Below, one piece after another: positions 14,866 through 25,456 of a stretch of 64,000 nt of DNA. This stretch comes from Serratia rhizosphaerae (GTDB lineage: Bacteria; Pseudomonadota; Gammaproteobacteria; Enterobacterales; Enterobacteriaceae): contig NZ_CP041764.1 in NCBI RefSeq assembly GCF_009817885.1, positions 1,860,001 through 1,924,000 of the forward strand. The letters are read 5' to 3'. The translations under genes and the position numbers were made by a program. The notes beneath the pieces are model-generated. The model saw only the letters and a program-made list of their open reading frames with translations, was not told the origin of the DNA and did no database searches. Each line of letters starts with the position of its first letter. The first letter of the stretch is position 1.

Positions 14866-14917
14866 GGCTTCACCCGCTACGTGTTGGCCCCTCCAGCATC
14901 GCAACAAGGGTGAAGCC
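14866..14917 (+). terminator. Hairpin between hisS2 and yhhA, candidate end of the hdc operon
   Basis: GGCTTCACCC (14866-14875) and GGGTGAAGCC (14908-14917) form a perfect 10-bp stem with a 32-base loop. No T-tract follows, so termination is only a possibility; it marks the right border of the hdc island. Confidence 0.4.
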
Positions 14918-14933
14918 ATACAGGAAGGTGCGT

Positions 14934-15257
14934 ATGAAATACCGGCCCATTATTATCTCCTTGCTGTTGTTGCCCTGGTGGGCGGCGGCGGAAAACGGCG
15001 TCACGACGCTGAGCGGGCAGCAGCAGTTTCTCAATCAGCGCACGCAGCAACAGCAGCAGCAACGTATGCTGAACAATCAGCAGCGGGATCAGCGTCGCCT
15101 GCAGCAGCAGCGGCAATTTGACAACAATCAGCAGCGCTTGCGGCAAATGACGCCGAACGGCAGCCAAACGCTGCCCAACGGCAATCAGCCCCGCAACCCG
15201 TTCGATCGCACCACGCCGGCGGTGCCCGTCGCGCCGCGGCCGGCCGGCGCGCGTTAA
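14934..15257 (+). CDS. yhhA: Periplasmic Gln-rich protein YhhA (DUF2756)
   Basis: A 107-residue protein with an N-terminal signal peptide (MKYRPIIISLLLLPWWAAA) and an extremely glutamine- and arginine-rich centre (QQQQQQRMLNNQQRDQRR), ending in a proline-rich tail. This is the DUF2756 pattern of E. coli YhhA, which also sits next to ugpQ. The start ATG 14934 follows AGGAAGG; the frame extends upstream only into the hairpin. The function is unknown. In E. coli ggt follows yhhA; here the hdc island stands on the other side. It is convergent with ugpQ, one base apart. Confidence 0.85.
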   Translation: MKYRPIIISLLLLPWWAAAENGVTTLSGQQQFLNQRTQQQQQQRMLNNQQRDQRRLQQQRQFDNNQQRLRQMTPNGSQTLPNGNQPRNPFDRTTPAVPVAPRPAGAR

Positions 15258-15258
15258 G

Positions 15259-15999
15259 TTAAAAATCTGCGCCGATCAGATCGATGCGATCGGTGCAGAT
15301 GCAATCCACACCCCAATCCAACAGCTGTCGCGCCCGCTCTGGGCGGTTGACGGTATACGCCAGAATCCGCAGGCCGGCCTGCTTCAGCGCCTGCACCCGC
15401 TCGGCGGTCAATGCCTGATGCGCAATATGCAGCGACACGCAGCCCAGTTGCTCGGTCAGCGCACGCCAGTCATCCCGCCAGCGTTCCAGCAGCAGGCCGC
15501 GCGGCAGCTCCGGCACCGCCGCCTGCGCCGCCGCCAACGCTCCCACGGAGAAAGAAGAGAGCAGCGGATCGGTCTGCCCCTGCCACAGCAGGCGCGCCGC
15601 CTGCGCCACCGCCCGGCCGGTTTCCTCGTCCGCGCCGCGGGTGGGTTTAATTTCAATGTTGGCCATCATGCCGTGCTGCCGGCAACGCTGCGCCACCTCG
15701 GCCAGCAGCGGCAATCGCTCCCCCTTAAACGCCGCGCTGTACCAATTGCCGGCATCCAGCTGCGCGAGCTTGTCCCACGACAGCTCGCCGGCCACGCCCC
15801 AGCCGTTGCTGGTTCTGTCCAGCGTGTCGTCGTGCAGCAGGAAGATCTGTCCGTCCTGCGCCAGCTTGGCGTCGAACTCAATCATTGTATGACCGTGGCG
15901 TGCGCCGACGTCGATCGCCGCCAGAGTATTTTCCGGCGCCAAAGAGCCGCCGCCGCGATGGGCGACGATATGAGGATAAGGCCAGGCTTGGGTCATCAT
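15259..15999 (-). CDS. ugpQ: Cytoplasmic glycerophosphodiester phosphodiesterase UgpQ
   Basis: A 246-residue GDPD-fold enzyme that hydrolyses glycerophosphodiesters to glycerol-3-phosphate and an alcohol, here those entering through Ugp. The motifs are HRGG...PENTLAAI near residues 14-30, EFDAKLAQDG with the metal-binding acids, and LLHDDTLDRTSNG; no signal peptide is present, matching a cytoplasmic location. The start overlaps the ugpC stop by 4 bp, so it is the last gene of the ugp operon. Confidence 0.94.
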   Translation of the reverse strand: MMTQAWPYPHIVAHRGGGSLAPENTLAAIDVGARHGHTMIEFDAKLAQDGQIFLLHDDTLDRTSNGWGVAGELSWDKLAQLDAGNWYSAAFKGERLPLLAEVAQRCRQHGMMANIEIKPTRGADEETGRAVAQAARLLWQGQTDPLLSSFSVGALAAAQAAVPELPRGLLLERWRDDWRALTEQLGCVSLHIAHQALTAERVQALKQAGLRILAYTVNRPERARQLLDWGVDCICTDRIDLIGADF

Positions 16000-17069
16000 T
16001 CCATCCGTAATCCGCTTTGAGTATCAAAAAAGTGCAGCGCCTGCGCTGGCAGCTGTAAATATAACGTGCTGCCCGGCGTCGGCAAGTGCTGATGCGCCAG
16101 ACGCACGATTATCCCCGCGCCGCCCCACTGCCCGTGAGCCAGATTATCGGCCCCCAGCAGCTCCAGCGTCTGCAGGGTCAGCGGAATCGCGCCGCGTGCA
16201 TCCTGCGCCAGCACGATATGTTCCGGCCGAATCCCCAGCGTCAACCGGCGGCCGCTCCACGCGGGGCGCGCCTGCGGCAATGGCAGGCTGAAGCCGTCCT
16301 CCAGCTGCAGGCTGCCGCCGTCAACGCTGATAACGCCGGGCAACAGATTCATCGCCGGCGAACCGATAAAGCTGGCGACAAACAGCGACGCCGGACGCTG
16401 ATACACCTGCGTCGGCGTGCCGATCTGCTCCGCCACGCCTTTATTCATCACGATCACCCGCTGCGCCAGCGTCATCGCCTCCACCTGATCGTGGGTTACA
16501 TACAAACTGGTGGTTTTTAGCCTCCGGTGCAGCTGCTGCAGCTCCAGACGCATCTGAACCCGCAGTTTGGCGTCCAGATTGGACAGCGGCTCATCAAACA
16601 GAAACACCGCCGGCTCGCGTACGATGGCGCGCCCCATCGCCACCCGCTGGCGCTGCCCGCCGGACAGCTCACGCGGTTTGCGCTGCAGCAACGGCCCCAG
16701 CTCCAGAATACGCGCCGCATCGTTCACCCGCTGCTGAATATGCTGTTTACCGAAGCCGCGGATTTTCAGCCCGTAGGCCATATTGTCGTACACGCTCATG
16801 TGCGGATACAGCGCATAGTTCTGGAACACCATGGCGATGCCGCGATCTTTCGGCTCCAGCTCGCTGACCCGCTGATGGTCAATGTAAATATCGCCGCTGG
16901 AGATACGCTCCAGCCCGGCCACCATGCGCAGCAGCGTCGATTTGCCGCAGCCCGACGGCCCCACCAGCACAATGAACTCGCCGTCGGCGACGTCCAGATC
17001 GAACGGCTGGATGACGGTATTTTTGCCGTCATAAGACTTGGTGACTGCCTGTAGTTTTAAACCTGCCAT
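15996..17069 (-). CDS. ugpC: sn-glycerol-3-phosphate ABC transporter ATPase UgpC
   Basis: A 357-residue ATPase of the MalK/UgpC family. Walker A GPSGCGKSTLL, signature LSGGQRQRVAMGRA and Walker B FLFDEPLSNLDAKLR are in the first 180 residues; the rest is the OB-fold regulatory domain (GIRPEH). It energises uptake of glycerol-3-phosphate and glycerophosphodiesters through UgpA/UgpE. The ATG directly follows the ugpE stop with no spacer. Confidence 0.95.
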   Translation of the reverse strand: MAGLKLQAVTKSYDGKNTVIQPFDLDVADGEFIVLVGPSGCGKSTLLRMVAGLERISSGDIYIDHQRVSELEPKDRGIAMVFQNYALYPHMSVYDNMAYGLKIRGFGKQHIQQRVNDAARILELGPLLQRKPRELSGGQRQRVAMGRAIVREPAVFLFDEPLSNLDAKLRVQMRLELQQLHRRLKTTSLYVTHDQVEAMTLAQRVIVMNKGVAEQIGTPTQVYQRPASLFVASFIGSPAMNLLPGVISVDGGSLQLEDGFSLPLPQARPAWSGRRLTLGIRPEHIVLAQDARGAIPLTLQTLELLGADNLAHGQWGGAGIIVRLAHQHLPTPGSTLYLQLPAQALHFFDTQSGLRME

Positions 17070-17915
17070 TTATTTCTCACTATCTACCAGACCGCGCACA
17101 AACCAGCGCTGCATCAGAAGAACCACCGCCACCGGTGGAATTAAGGTCAGAATCATCGCCGCCATCACCTGATTCCACTGCGTCGGCGCGCCGGAGGTGG
17201 AGATCATGCTTTTGATCCCCGCCACCGCGGTACCCATATCGGCATCGCTGACGATCAGCAACGGCCACAGATACTGATTCCAGCCGTAGATAAAGGTGAT
17301 CACGAACAGCGCTGCCAGGTTGGTTTTCGACAGCGGCAGCACGATATCCCAGAAAAAGCGCAGCGGCCCGGCGCCGTCGATGCGCGCCGCCTCCAGCAGT
17401 TCATCCGGCAGCGTCATAAAGAACTGGCGGAACAGGAAGGTGGCGGTGGCCGACGCCATCAGCGGCAGCGTCAGGCCGGTATAGCTGTCCAGCAGGTTAA
17501 GATCGGCGATCACCTGCACCGTGGGAAAAATACGCACCTCCACCGGCAGCATCAGCGTCAGAAAGATCAGCCAGAAAAACAGGCTGCGCAGCGGGAAGCG
17601 GAAATAGACGATCGCATAGGCCGACAGCATCGAGACCGAGATTTTGCCAATGGTGATCGCCAGCGCCATCACCAGGCTATTGAGCAGCAGCAGCCCGAAC
17701 GGCGCTTTAACATTACCGATCCCGTCCCGCCAGATGCGGCTGACGTTCTCCCACAAATGATCGCCGGGGATCAGACTCATCGGCACCTGGAACACCTGCC
17801 GGTCGTCCAGCGTGGCGGCGACAAACGCCACATACAGCGGAAACAGGATCAGCAGCACGCCGATAATCAGCATCACATGGCAGAAAATATCCAGCCCGCG
17901 TCGGTTCTCAATCAT
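17070..17915 (-). CDS. ugpE: Glycerol-3-phosphate ABC transporter permease UgpE
   Basis: A 281-residue six-helix inner-membrane permease, the expected length for UgpE. The EAA loop that docks on the ATPase is visible as ELLEAARIDGAGPLRFFWDIVLP. Its start overlaps the ugpA stop by 4 bp. It pairs with UgpA to form the pore of the Pho-controlled Ugp importer. Confidence 0.94.
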   Translation of the reverse strand: MIENRRGLDIFCHVMLIIGVLLILFPLYVAFVAATLDDRQVFQVPMSLIPGDHLWENVSRIWRDGIGNVKAPFGLLLLNSLVMALAITIGKISVSMLSAYAIVYFRFPLRSLFFWLIFLTLMLPVEVRIFPTVQVIADLNLLDSYTGLTLPLMASATATFLFRQFFMTLPDELLEAARIDGAGPLRFFWDIVLPLSKTNLAALFVITFIYGWNQYLWPLLIVSDADMGTAVAGIKSMISTSGAPTQWNQVMAAMILTLIPPVAVVLLMQRWFVRGLVDSEK

Positions 17916-18799
17916 TGGTAACGCACCTTACGCTCAACAAAGCGGAACTGGATCACCGTCAGGCCGATCACCAGCAGCATCAGCACCACCGACTGGGCGG
18001 CGGAGCTGGACAGATCCAGACCGGCGAAGCCTTCGCGGTAGATTTTGTAGATCAGCGTGGTGGTCGACTGCACCGGCCCGCCGCTGGTGGCGGCGTCAAT
18101 CACCGGGAAGGTGTCGAAAAAGGCATAAACCAGATTCACCACCAGCAGGAAGAAGCTGACCGGCGAGATCAGCGGCAGCACCAGATGGAAAAAGCGCCGC
18201 ACCGGGCCGGCGCCGTCGATCGCCGCCGCTTCCACCAGCGAACGGGGAATCGACTGCAGCGCCGCCAGGAAGAACAGGAAGTTATAGCTGATCTGCTTCC
18301 ACACCGACGCCAGCACCACCAGGAACATCGCCTGGCCGCTGTTCTGCGCGTGGTTCCAGTCGTAGCCCAGCGCGCTGAGCAGATGGGTGATCAGCCCCAG
18401 GCCGGGGTTGAACAGAAAAATCCACAGCACCGCCGCTACCGCCGGCGCCACCGCATAGGGCAGGATGATCAGCGTCTGGTAGAGACGGCTGCCGCGCACC
18501 ACGTGATCGACCAGCGCGGCGAAAAACAGCGACAGCGCCAGACCGATGCCGGCCACCAGTCCGCTGAAAATCAGCGTGGTATAGAACGAGTCCAGGTAAT
18601 ACGGGTCCTGGAACAGCTGGCTAAAGTTCTCCAGCCCGACGAACCGGCTGGAGAGGCCGAACGGATCGAGGCTCTGCACCGAGTACCACAGCGCCTCACC
18701 GGCGGGCCACAGGAAAAATATCGCGGTAATCAGCAACTGCGGCAACACCAACGCATAGGGCAGCCAGCTGCAGCCGAAACCGGTACGGGAAGAAGACAT
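17912..18799 (-). CDS. ugpA: Glycerol-3-phosphate ABC transporter permease UgpA
   Basis: A 295-residue permease matching UgpA in length and in its EAA loop (SLVEAAAIDGAGPVRRFFHLV). It forms a heterodimer with UgpE. It lies 95 bases after ugpB in the minus-strand operon; the gap contains two GC-rich hairpins that could lower expression of the membrane genes relative to the abundant binding protein. Confidence 0.94.
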   Translation of the reverse strand: MSSSRTGFGCSWLPYALVLPQLLITAIFFLWPAGEALWYSVQSLDPFGLSSRFVGLENFSQLFQDPYYLDSFYTTLIFSGLVAGIGLALSLFFAALVDHVVRGSRLYQTLIILPYAVAPAVAAVLWIFLFNPGLGLITHLLSALGYDWNHAQNSGQAMFLVVLASVWKQISYNFLFFLAALQSIPRSLVEAAAIDGAGPVRRFFHLVLPLISPVSFFLLVVNLVYAFFDTFPVIDAATSGGPVQSTTTLIYKIYREGFAGLDLSSSAAQSVVLMLLVIGLTVIQFRFVERKVRYQ

Positions 18800-18833
18800 A
18801 GGATTAACCCATTTATCAGCAGCAGGAACGGGC

Positions 18834-18882
18834 CCGGCGTGCGTCAGCGCACACGCCGGACGCGGGCGCAGCGGCGGCGCCC
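18834..18882 (-). other. Two GC-rich hairpins in the ugpB-ugpA spacer
   Basis: CCGGCGTG (18834-18841) pairs with CACGCCGG (18852-18859), and a second stem GGGCGC/GCGCCC lies just to the right at about 18864-18882. Such stems after a binding-protein gene usually stabilise its mRNA and attenuate the permease genes, as in mal and other ABC operons. Confidence 0.5.
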
Positions 18883-18894
18883 GTCATTTGCGTA

Positions 18895-20208
18895 TTAGCG
18901 GGTAGACGCCTCAAACCGGCGCAGCTGCGCATCGCCGCGCTGCACCGCGGCGTCTAACGCCTGCTGCGGCGTTTTCTTACCGGTCCACACGCTTTCCAGC
19001 TCCTCATCCACCACGCTGCGGATCTGCAGCATATTGCCCAGACGCAGGCCTTTGGTGAACGGCAACGGCGGCTTGTTCAGCATCTGACGCGTCGCCACAT
19101 CGGCGCCCGGGTTTTTGTCATAAAACCCTTGCTGCCTGGTCAGTTCGTAGGCTGCGGTGGTGATCGGCAGATAGCCGGTTTTCTGGTGCCATTCGGCGGC
19201 GATCGCCGGCTGTGCCAGATACTGCAGGAATTCGGCCACGCCTTTATAGGTGGCGGCGTCTTTGCCGTTCATCACCCACAGACTGGCGCCGCCGATAATG
19301 GCGTTTTGCGGCGCATTTTTGCTGTCGGCGTCATACGGCATCATGCCGACGCCATAATTAAATTTGGCGTAGTGCTTGATATCCGCCAACGAACCGGAGG
19401 AAGCGGTGGTAATGGCGCAGTCGCCGCCGTAGAACTTCTCGGTGGATTCATCTTTACGGCCGAAGTAGGTGAAATCCCCCTTCTTGTTCATCGCTTCCAG
19501 CAGCTGGATATGTTTGACCTGCAGCGGCTGGTTGAACAGCAGTTTGGCGCTGACGCCGCCAAAACCGTTGTTCTCACTGGCGAACGGCACGCCGTGCCAG
19601 GCGCTGAAGTTTTCCAGCTGGATCCAGCCCTGCCAGCCGCTGGCGTAGCCGCACTTCATGCCGGCCGCGCGCAGCTTGCTGCTGTATTCCGCCAGCTGCT
19701 GCCAGGTTTTCGGCGGCTGCTGCGGATCCAGTCCCGCCTGTTTAAACGCATCCTTGTTGTAGTACAGCACCGGGGTGGAGCTGTTGAACGGCTGCGACAG
19801 CAGATGACCGCTCTGGCTGTCGGTGTAGTAACCGGCTACCGTCGGCACGAACGCCGACTCATCAACGCTGATATCCGCCTCTTTAAATACCTGATACACC
19901 GGCTTAATCGCCTTGCTCGCCATCATGGTGGCGGTGCCCACCTCATACACCTGCAGGATCGCCGGCGCCTTGCCGGAACGGTAGGCGGCAATGCCCGCCG
20001 CCAGGCTCTGTTCGTAGTTACCTTTGTAAACCGGCACGATCTTGACGTCGCTGTGCGTCTGGTTAAAACGCTCGGCCAACGAATCCACTTCTTTACCAAG
20101 CTGCCCTTCCATCGAGTGCCAGAACGGAATTTCGGTCGCCGCCCGCGCCTGCGCGCCGGCCGCCAGCGTCAGCGCCACGCACAGCGCCGCTTTTTTCATG
20201 GTGATCAT
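18895..20208 (-). CDS. ugpB: Periplasmic glycerol-3-phosphate-binding protein UgpB
   Basis: A 437-residue family 1 solute-binding protein (E. coli UgpB has 438). It starts with a signal peptide (KKAALCVALTLAAGAQARAA) and continues ATEIPFWHSMEGQLGKEV, the conserved ligand-side opening. The start ATG 20208 follows AGGAG by six bases; ATG 20199 is a weaker alternative. It delivers glycerol-3-phosphate and glycerophosphodiesters to UgpAEC and is the first gene of the operon, behind a Pho box. Confidence 0.95.
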   Translation of the reverse strand: MITMKKAALCVALTLAAGAQARAATEIPFWHSMEGQLGKEVDSLAERFNQTHSDVKIVPVYKGNYEQSLAAGIAAYRSGKAPAILQVYEVGTATMMASKAIKPVYQVFKEADISVDESAFVPTVAGYYTDSQSGHLLSQPFNSSTPVLYYNKDAFKQAGLDPQQPPKTWQQLAEYSSKLRAAGMKCGYASGWQGWIQLENFSAWHGVPFASENNGFGGVSAKLLFNQPLQVKHIQLLEAMNKKGDFTYFGRKDESTEKFYGGDCAITTASSGSLADIKHYAKFNYGVGMMPYDADSKNAPQNAIIGGASLWVMNGKDAATYKGVAEFLQYLAQPAIAAEWHQKTGYLPITTAAYELTRQQGFYDKNPGADVATRQMLNKPPLPFTKGLRLGNMLQIRSVVDEELESVWTGKKTPQQALDAAVQRGDAQLRRFEASTR

Positions 20209-20313
20209 GCCTTGCTCCTGAAAACTGGTGTAAAAGCGCCTGAGCGCAAAGGGAATTGATTATTGTTCGGCAGCAAACATGTCATGCGCAGATGACAAAA
20301 TAATAATGATTGG

Positions 20314-20331
20314 GTGACGGCGGGATGACAG
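20314..20331 (-). promoter_or_regulatory. Pho box of the ugp operon
   Basis: On the minus strand CTGTCAT-CCCG-CCGTCAC is a 7-4-7 PhoB repeat differing at one position in the second repeat from the CTGTCAC consensus. It lies 106 bases before the ugpB start. A further TTGTCAT at 20300-20294 could extend it. Confidence 0.75.
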
Positions 20332-20400
20332 CAGGGTTAAGTGCAGATGGCGTTTTAATGTCATGTCGGCGGCGCGCATTATGCGCACCGCCAGGCAGGG

Positions 20401-21588
20401 TTACAGCGAACGGCGCAGACGCGCCACCGCTTCCTGCATCTCCTGTTCGCTGGCGGTGGCGAACGACAGACGGAACGTAGAACGATCCGGACGGTTGGCG
20501 AAGAAATATTCCCCCGGCACAAACACCACACCGTTGGCCAGCGTCGCGTTCAGCCATTCGGTGGCGTTGAACGGCTGACGGAAACGCGCCCACAGGAACA
20601 TGCCGCCTTTCGGCATATCGAAGTCGATAACCTCGCCCAGTTCACTGCGCACCAGTTCGGCCAGGAGCTCGCCTTTTTGCTGGTAAGCACGACGGATGGT
20701 GTCGATCTGTGCCGGCAGGCGGCCGAGGCCCAGATAACATTCGACGATGCTCTGCGACAGCGCACTGGCGTGCAGATCCGCTGCCTGCTTGATAATCGCC
20801 ACCTTCTGCAGCAGCAGCGGCGGCAGGATCGCCCAGCCCAGACGCAGGCCCGGCGCCAGGATTTTCGAGAAGGTTGAGGTGTAAATCACGTTATCGGTAT
20901 GCCCCAGCAGCCGTTGCGCCACCTGATACAGCGTGGCGTTGCGCTCTTCGGTAAAGCGCAGTTCGCCGTAGGGGTCATCTTCAATAATCAGGAAGTTATG
21001 CTCCGCCGCCAGCCGGACCAGCTGTTCACGGCGCGCGGCGCTCAGCGTCAGGCCGCTCGGGTTGCCGAAAGTCGGCACCACGTATACCCCTTTGATGCGC
21101 TGCGTTTTCAGCAGCTCGGCCAGTTCGTCCACCACCATGCCGTCGCTGTCGGAGGAGACCGACATCACCGTGGCTTCCGCCAGCTCCAGCGTCTGCAGCG
21201 CCGCCAGATAGGTCGGGCTTTCCACCACGAACACGTCACCCGGGTTCACCACGGTGCGCATCACCAGATCCAGCGCCTGCTGCGAGCCGGCGGTGACCAT
21301 CACATCTTCCGGCCGCGCCTGCACCCCACGTTCGGCACACAGCGTGCAGATTCGTTCGCGCAGCAGCGGGCTGCCCTCCGTCAGGCCATACTGGAACGCG
21401 CTTTTCGGCTGTTCATCGATCGCCTGCCGGGTGGCGATGCTCAACCCCTCGAAGTCGAACAGCGCATCGGAAGGAATGCCGCCCGCCAGTGAGATGACGC
21501 CCGGCATTTTGCTTTGTTTGAGTAATTCACGAATGGCAGAGCTTTTAACATTGATAATACGTTGGGCGAGAAGTCCTTCAGCGTTCAT
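20401..21588 (-). CDS. PLP-dependent class I/II aminotransferase
   Basis: A 395-residue fold-type I aminotransferase of the group that includes LysN/2-aminoadipate aminotransferases and the catalytic domain of MocR proteins. Visible landmarks are SLAGGIPSDALFDFEGL at residues 33-49, TAGSQQALDLV, VPTFGNPSGLTLS, IIEDDPYGELRF and the PLP lysine in YTSTFSKILAPGLRLGW. There is no N-terminal winged-helix domain, so it is an enzyme and not a MocR regulator. It stands between ugp and liv; by proximity it may act on branched-chain or other hydrophobic amino acids, but specificity cannot be read from sequence. Confidence 0.85.
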   Translation of the reverse strand: MNAEGLLAQRIINVKSSAIRELLKQSKMPGVISLAGGIPSDALFDFEGLSIATRQAIDEQPKSAFQYGLTEGSPLLRERICTLCAERGVQARPEDVMVTAGSQQALDLVMRTVVNPGDVFVVESPTYLAALQTLELAEATVMSVSSDSDGMVVDELAELLKTQRIKGVYVVPTFGNPSGLTLSAARREQLVRLAAEHNFLIIEDDPYGELRFTEERNATLYQVAQRLLGHTDNVIYTSTFSKILAPGLRLGWAILPPLLLQKVAIIKQAADLHASALSQSIVECYLGLGRLPAQIDTIRRAYQQKGELLAELVRSELGEVIDFDMPKGGMFLWARFRQPFNATEWLNATLANGVVFVPGEYFFANRPDRSTFRLSFATASEQEMQEAVARLRRSL

Positions 21589-21616
21589 GATTTATCTTTT
21601 TATCTCGTAATCGGTA

Positions 21617-21643
21617 AGAAAAGGGGCGCGCGACAGGCGCCCC
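21617..21643 (-). terminator. Rho-independent terminator of the liv operon
   Basis: On the minus strand GGGGCGC-CTGTCGC-GCGCCCC is followed by TTTTCTTACC. It begins 24 bases after the livF stop. Confidence 0.7.
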
Positions 21644-21666
21644 GACGCCCCGGGCAATCACCGGGG

Positions 21667-22371
21667 TCAGCCCCCCAGATAGGCGGAGCGAACTGCTTCG
21701 TTTGCTAACAATGCAGCTCCCGTATCTTCCAACACCACGCGGCCGTTTTCCAGTACATAACCGCGATCCGCCAGCTTTAGCGCCTGATTGGCGTTCTGCT
21801 CCACCAGGAAGATGGTCATCCCCTCCGCGCGCAGCTGTTCAATGGTGTCGAAAATCTGCTGGATAACGATCGGCGCCAGACCGAGCGACGGTTCATCCAA
21901 CAGCAGCAGTTTCGGCTGACTCATCAGCGCCCGGCCGATAGCCAGCATCTGTTGCTCGCCGCCGGACATGGTGCCGGCGCGCTGCCCGCGGCGCTCCCGC
22001 AGCCGCGGGAACAGCTGGAACACCCGCTCCAGCCGCTGCTGATACTGCGGACGTGCGGCGAAGAAGCCGCCCATTGCCAGATTCTCTTCCACCGTCATGC
22101 GTGCAAACACCCGCCGTCCTTCCGGCACGATCGCCACCGCTTCGCGCATAATCCGCGAGGTCGGCCAGCGGGTGATGTCCTGATCCAGCAGCGTGACCGT
22201 TCCCTCGCTGGCGCGCGGTTCGCCGCACAGCGTGCCCAGTAAGGTGGTTTTGCCGGCGCCGTTGGCGCCGATCAGCGTGACAATCTCCCCCTGGCGGATG
22301 GTCAGGCTGACCTGATGCAGCGCCTGAATTTTTCCGTAATGGGCGGAAACCTGATTAAACGACAGCATCAT
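21667..22371 (-). CDS. livF: Branched-chain amino acid ABC transporter ATPase LivF
   Basis: A 234-residue ATPase, the LivF length. Walker A GANGAGKTTLL, signature MSGGEQQMLAIGRALM and Walker B LLLLDEPSLGLAP are clear. It is the second ATPase of the high-affinity Leu/Ile/Val importer, two bases after livG and last in the operon. Confidence 0.95.
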   Translation of the reverse strand: MMLSFNQVSAHYGKIQALHQVSLTIRQGEIVTLIGANGAGKTTLLGTLCGEPRASEGTVTLLDQDITRWPTSRIMREAVAIVPEGRRVFARMTVEENLAMGGFFAARPQYQQRLERVFQLFPRLRERRGQRAGTMSGGEQQMLAIGRALMSQPKLLLLDEPSLGLAPIVIQQIFDTIEQLRAEGMTIFLVEQNANQALKLADRGYVLENGRVVLEDTGAALLANEAVRSAYLGG

Positions 22372-22373
22372 GA

Positions 22374-23140
22374 TTACGCTTCCCCCAGATATGCCCGGAT
22401 CACATCCGGGTTATGGCGAATTTGCTCCGGTGTCCCCTGCGCCAACGGCGCGCCCTGATTCACCACATAGATCCGGTCGGAAATCCCCATCACCAACTTC
22501 ATATCATGCTCAATCAGCAGCACCGAGACCTGATGCTGACTGCGCAGTTCGACAATCAGCCGATCCAGCTCGGCGGTCTCCTTCGGGTTCAGCCCCGCCG
22601 CCGGTTCATCCAGCATCAGCAGTTCAGGGCGCGTCACCATGCAGCGGGCGATCTCCAGCCGCCGCTGCTGGCCGTAGGCCAGATTGCCCGCCGAGCGGTT
22701 GGCCATCTCCAGCAGGCCGACGCGCTCCAGCCACACCGCCGCCCGCTCGCGCGCGTCGGCTTCGGCGCGGCGAAAGGCCGGCGTTTTCAGCAGTCCGGCG
22801 AACACCCCGCTGCGTAAATGCTGGTGCTGCGCCACCAGCAGGTTTTCCACCACCGTCATTTCGCGGAACAGGCGCACGTGCTGAAAGGTGCGCACCACGC
22901 CCAGCCGGGCGATCGCCTGGCCGGACAGCCCCGCCAGCTGGCGCTCACGCAGACGAACCGTGCCGCTGGTCGGGCGGTAAAAGCCGGTCAGGCAGTTAAA
23001 GATGGTGGTTTTGCCCGCGCCGTTCGGGCCAATCAGCGAGACAATCTCTCCCTGATTGAGCGTCAGGCCGACGTTATTCACCGCCAGCAGTCCGCCAAAA
23101 CGCATCGACAGTCCTTCGACCGTCAGCAAAGGTTGCGCGC

Positions 23141-23144
<4 letters not shown>
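22374..23144 (-). CDS. livG: Branched-chain amino acid ABC transporter ATPase LivG
   Basis: A 256-residue ATPase with Walker A GPNGAGKTTIF, signature LAYGQQRRLEIARCM (the family's atypical form) and Walker B LLMLDEPAAGLNP. The C-terminal IRHNPDVIRAYLGE tail is typical of LivG. It overlaps the livM stop by 4 bp and pairs with LivF. Confidence 0.95.
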
Positions 23145-24420
<1,276 letters not shown>

Positions 24421-24424
<4 letters not shown>

Positions 24425-25347
24425 ACCTTCTCAACCTCCGGACGGCCCAGAATCCCGGTCGGCATCACCAACAGCACCACGATCAGCAGGGCGAATGACA
24501 CCACGTCTTTATATTCGGCGCTCAGGTAGGCCGAGGTCAGCGCTTCAGCCACCCCCAGCACCAGACCGCCGATCATCGCCCCCGGAATGCTGCCGATGCC
24601 GCCCAACACGGCGGCGGTAAAGGCCTTCATCCCGGCCATAAAGCCGATATACGGGTTAATCACGCCATAGAACTGCCCCAGCAACACGCCGGCCACCGCC
24701 GCCATCACCGCGCCGATCACAAAGGTCAGCGAGATCACCCGATCGGTGTTGATGCCCAGCAGGCTGGCCATTTTTAAATCTTCCGCACAGGCACGACAGG
24801 CACGCCCCATGCGTGAATAGCGGATAAACAGCGTCAGCGCCAGCATCGCCAGGAAGGTGACCACCCAGATGGTGAGCTGCATGGTGCTGACGGTGGCGGC
24901 GAAGCCGTTACTTTCCCCCAGCACCCAGCGGCCGGTCACCAGGCTCGGCAACGCCAGATCGCGCGAGCCCTGCGTCAGGCTGACGTAGTTTTGCAGGAAG
25001 ATCGACATGCCGATAGCGGAGATCAGCGCGATCAGCCGTTTGGAGTAACGCACCGGCTTATAGGCCACCCGTTCAATGCTCCAGCCGTACGCGCTGGCGA
25101 TCACGATCGACACCAAAAACGCCGCGCCGATCAGCAGCCAACCGGCGTCGATGCCGAACATCATCAACGCGGCGATGACGATAAACGAGACATAGCTGCC
25201 GATCATATACACTTCGCCGTGGGCGAAGTTAATCATGCCGATAATGCCGTACACCATGGTGTAACCGATGGCGATCAGGGCATAGGTGCTGCCCAGCGTC
25301 ACCCCGTTGAACATTTGCTGCAGAAAGTAGAGAAACTGCTCAGACAT
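24421..25347 (-). CDS. livH: Branched-chain amino acid ABC transporter permease LivH
   Basis: A 308-residue permease, exactly the E. coli LivH length when ATG 25347 (MSEQFLYFLQQMFNGVTLG) is used; the frame is open further upstream but only through the hairpin-bearing spacer. Helices contain NFAHGEVYMIGSYVSF and the contact loop CAEDLKMASLLGINTDRVI. It lies 109 bases after livK. Confidence 0.95.
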
Positions 25348-25377
25348 ACGCGGACCCTCGGCTGCGCGTTGAGTGCA

Positions 25378-25397
25378 GGGCGCGGCATGCCGCGCCC
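25378..25397 (-). other. Perfect 20-bp palindrome in the livK-livH spacer
   Basis: GGGCGCGGCATGCCGCGCCC is self-complementary over its full length and can fold into a stable stem in the mRNA between the binding-protein gene and the permease genes. No T-tract follows, so differential expression by processing or attenuation is more likely than full termination. Confidence 0.55.
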
Positions 25398-25456
25398 ACG
25401 CCCGCCGGGATGCGCCTTCCCCCGGCAAGACTGCAACGTGAAAGACGAAAGGTCGG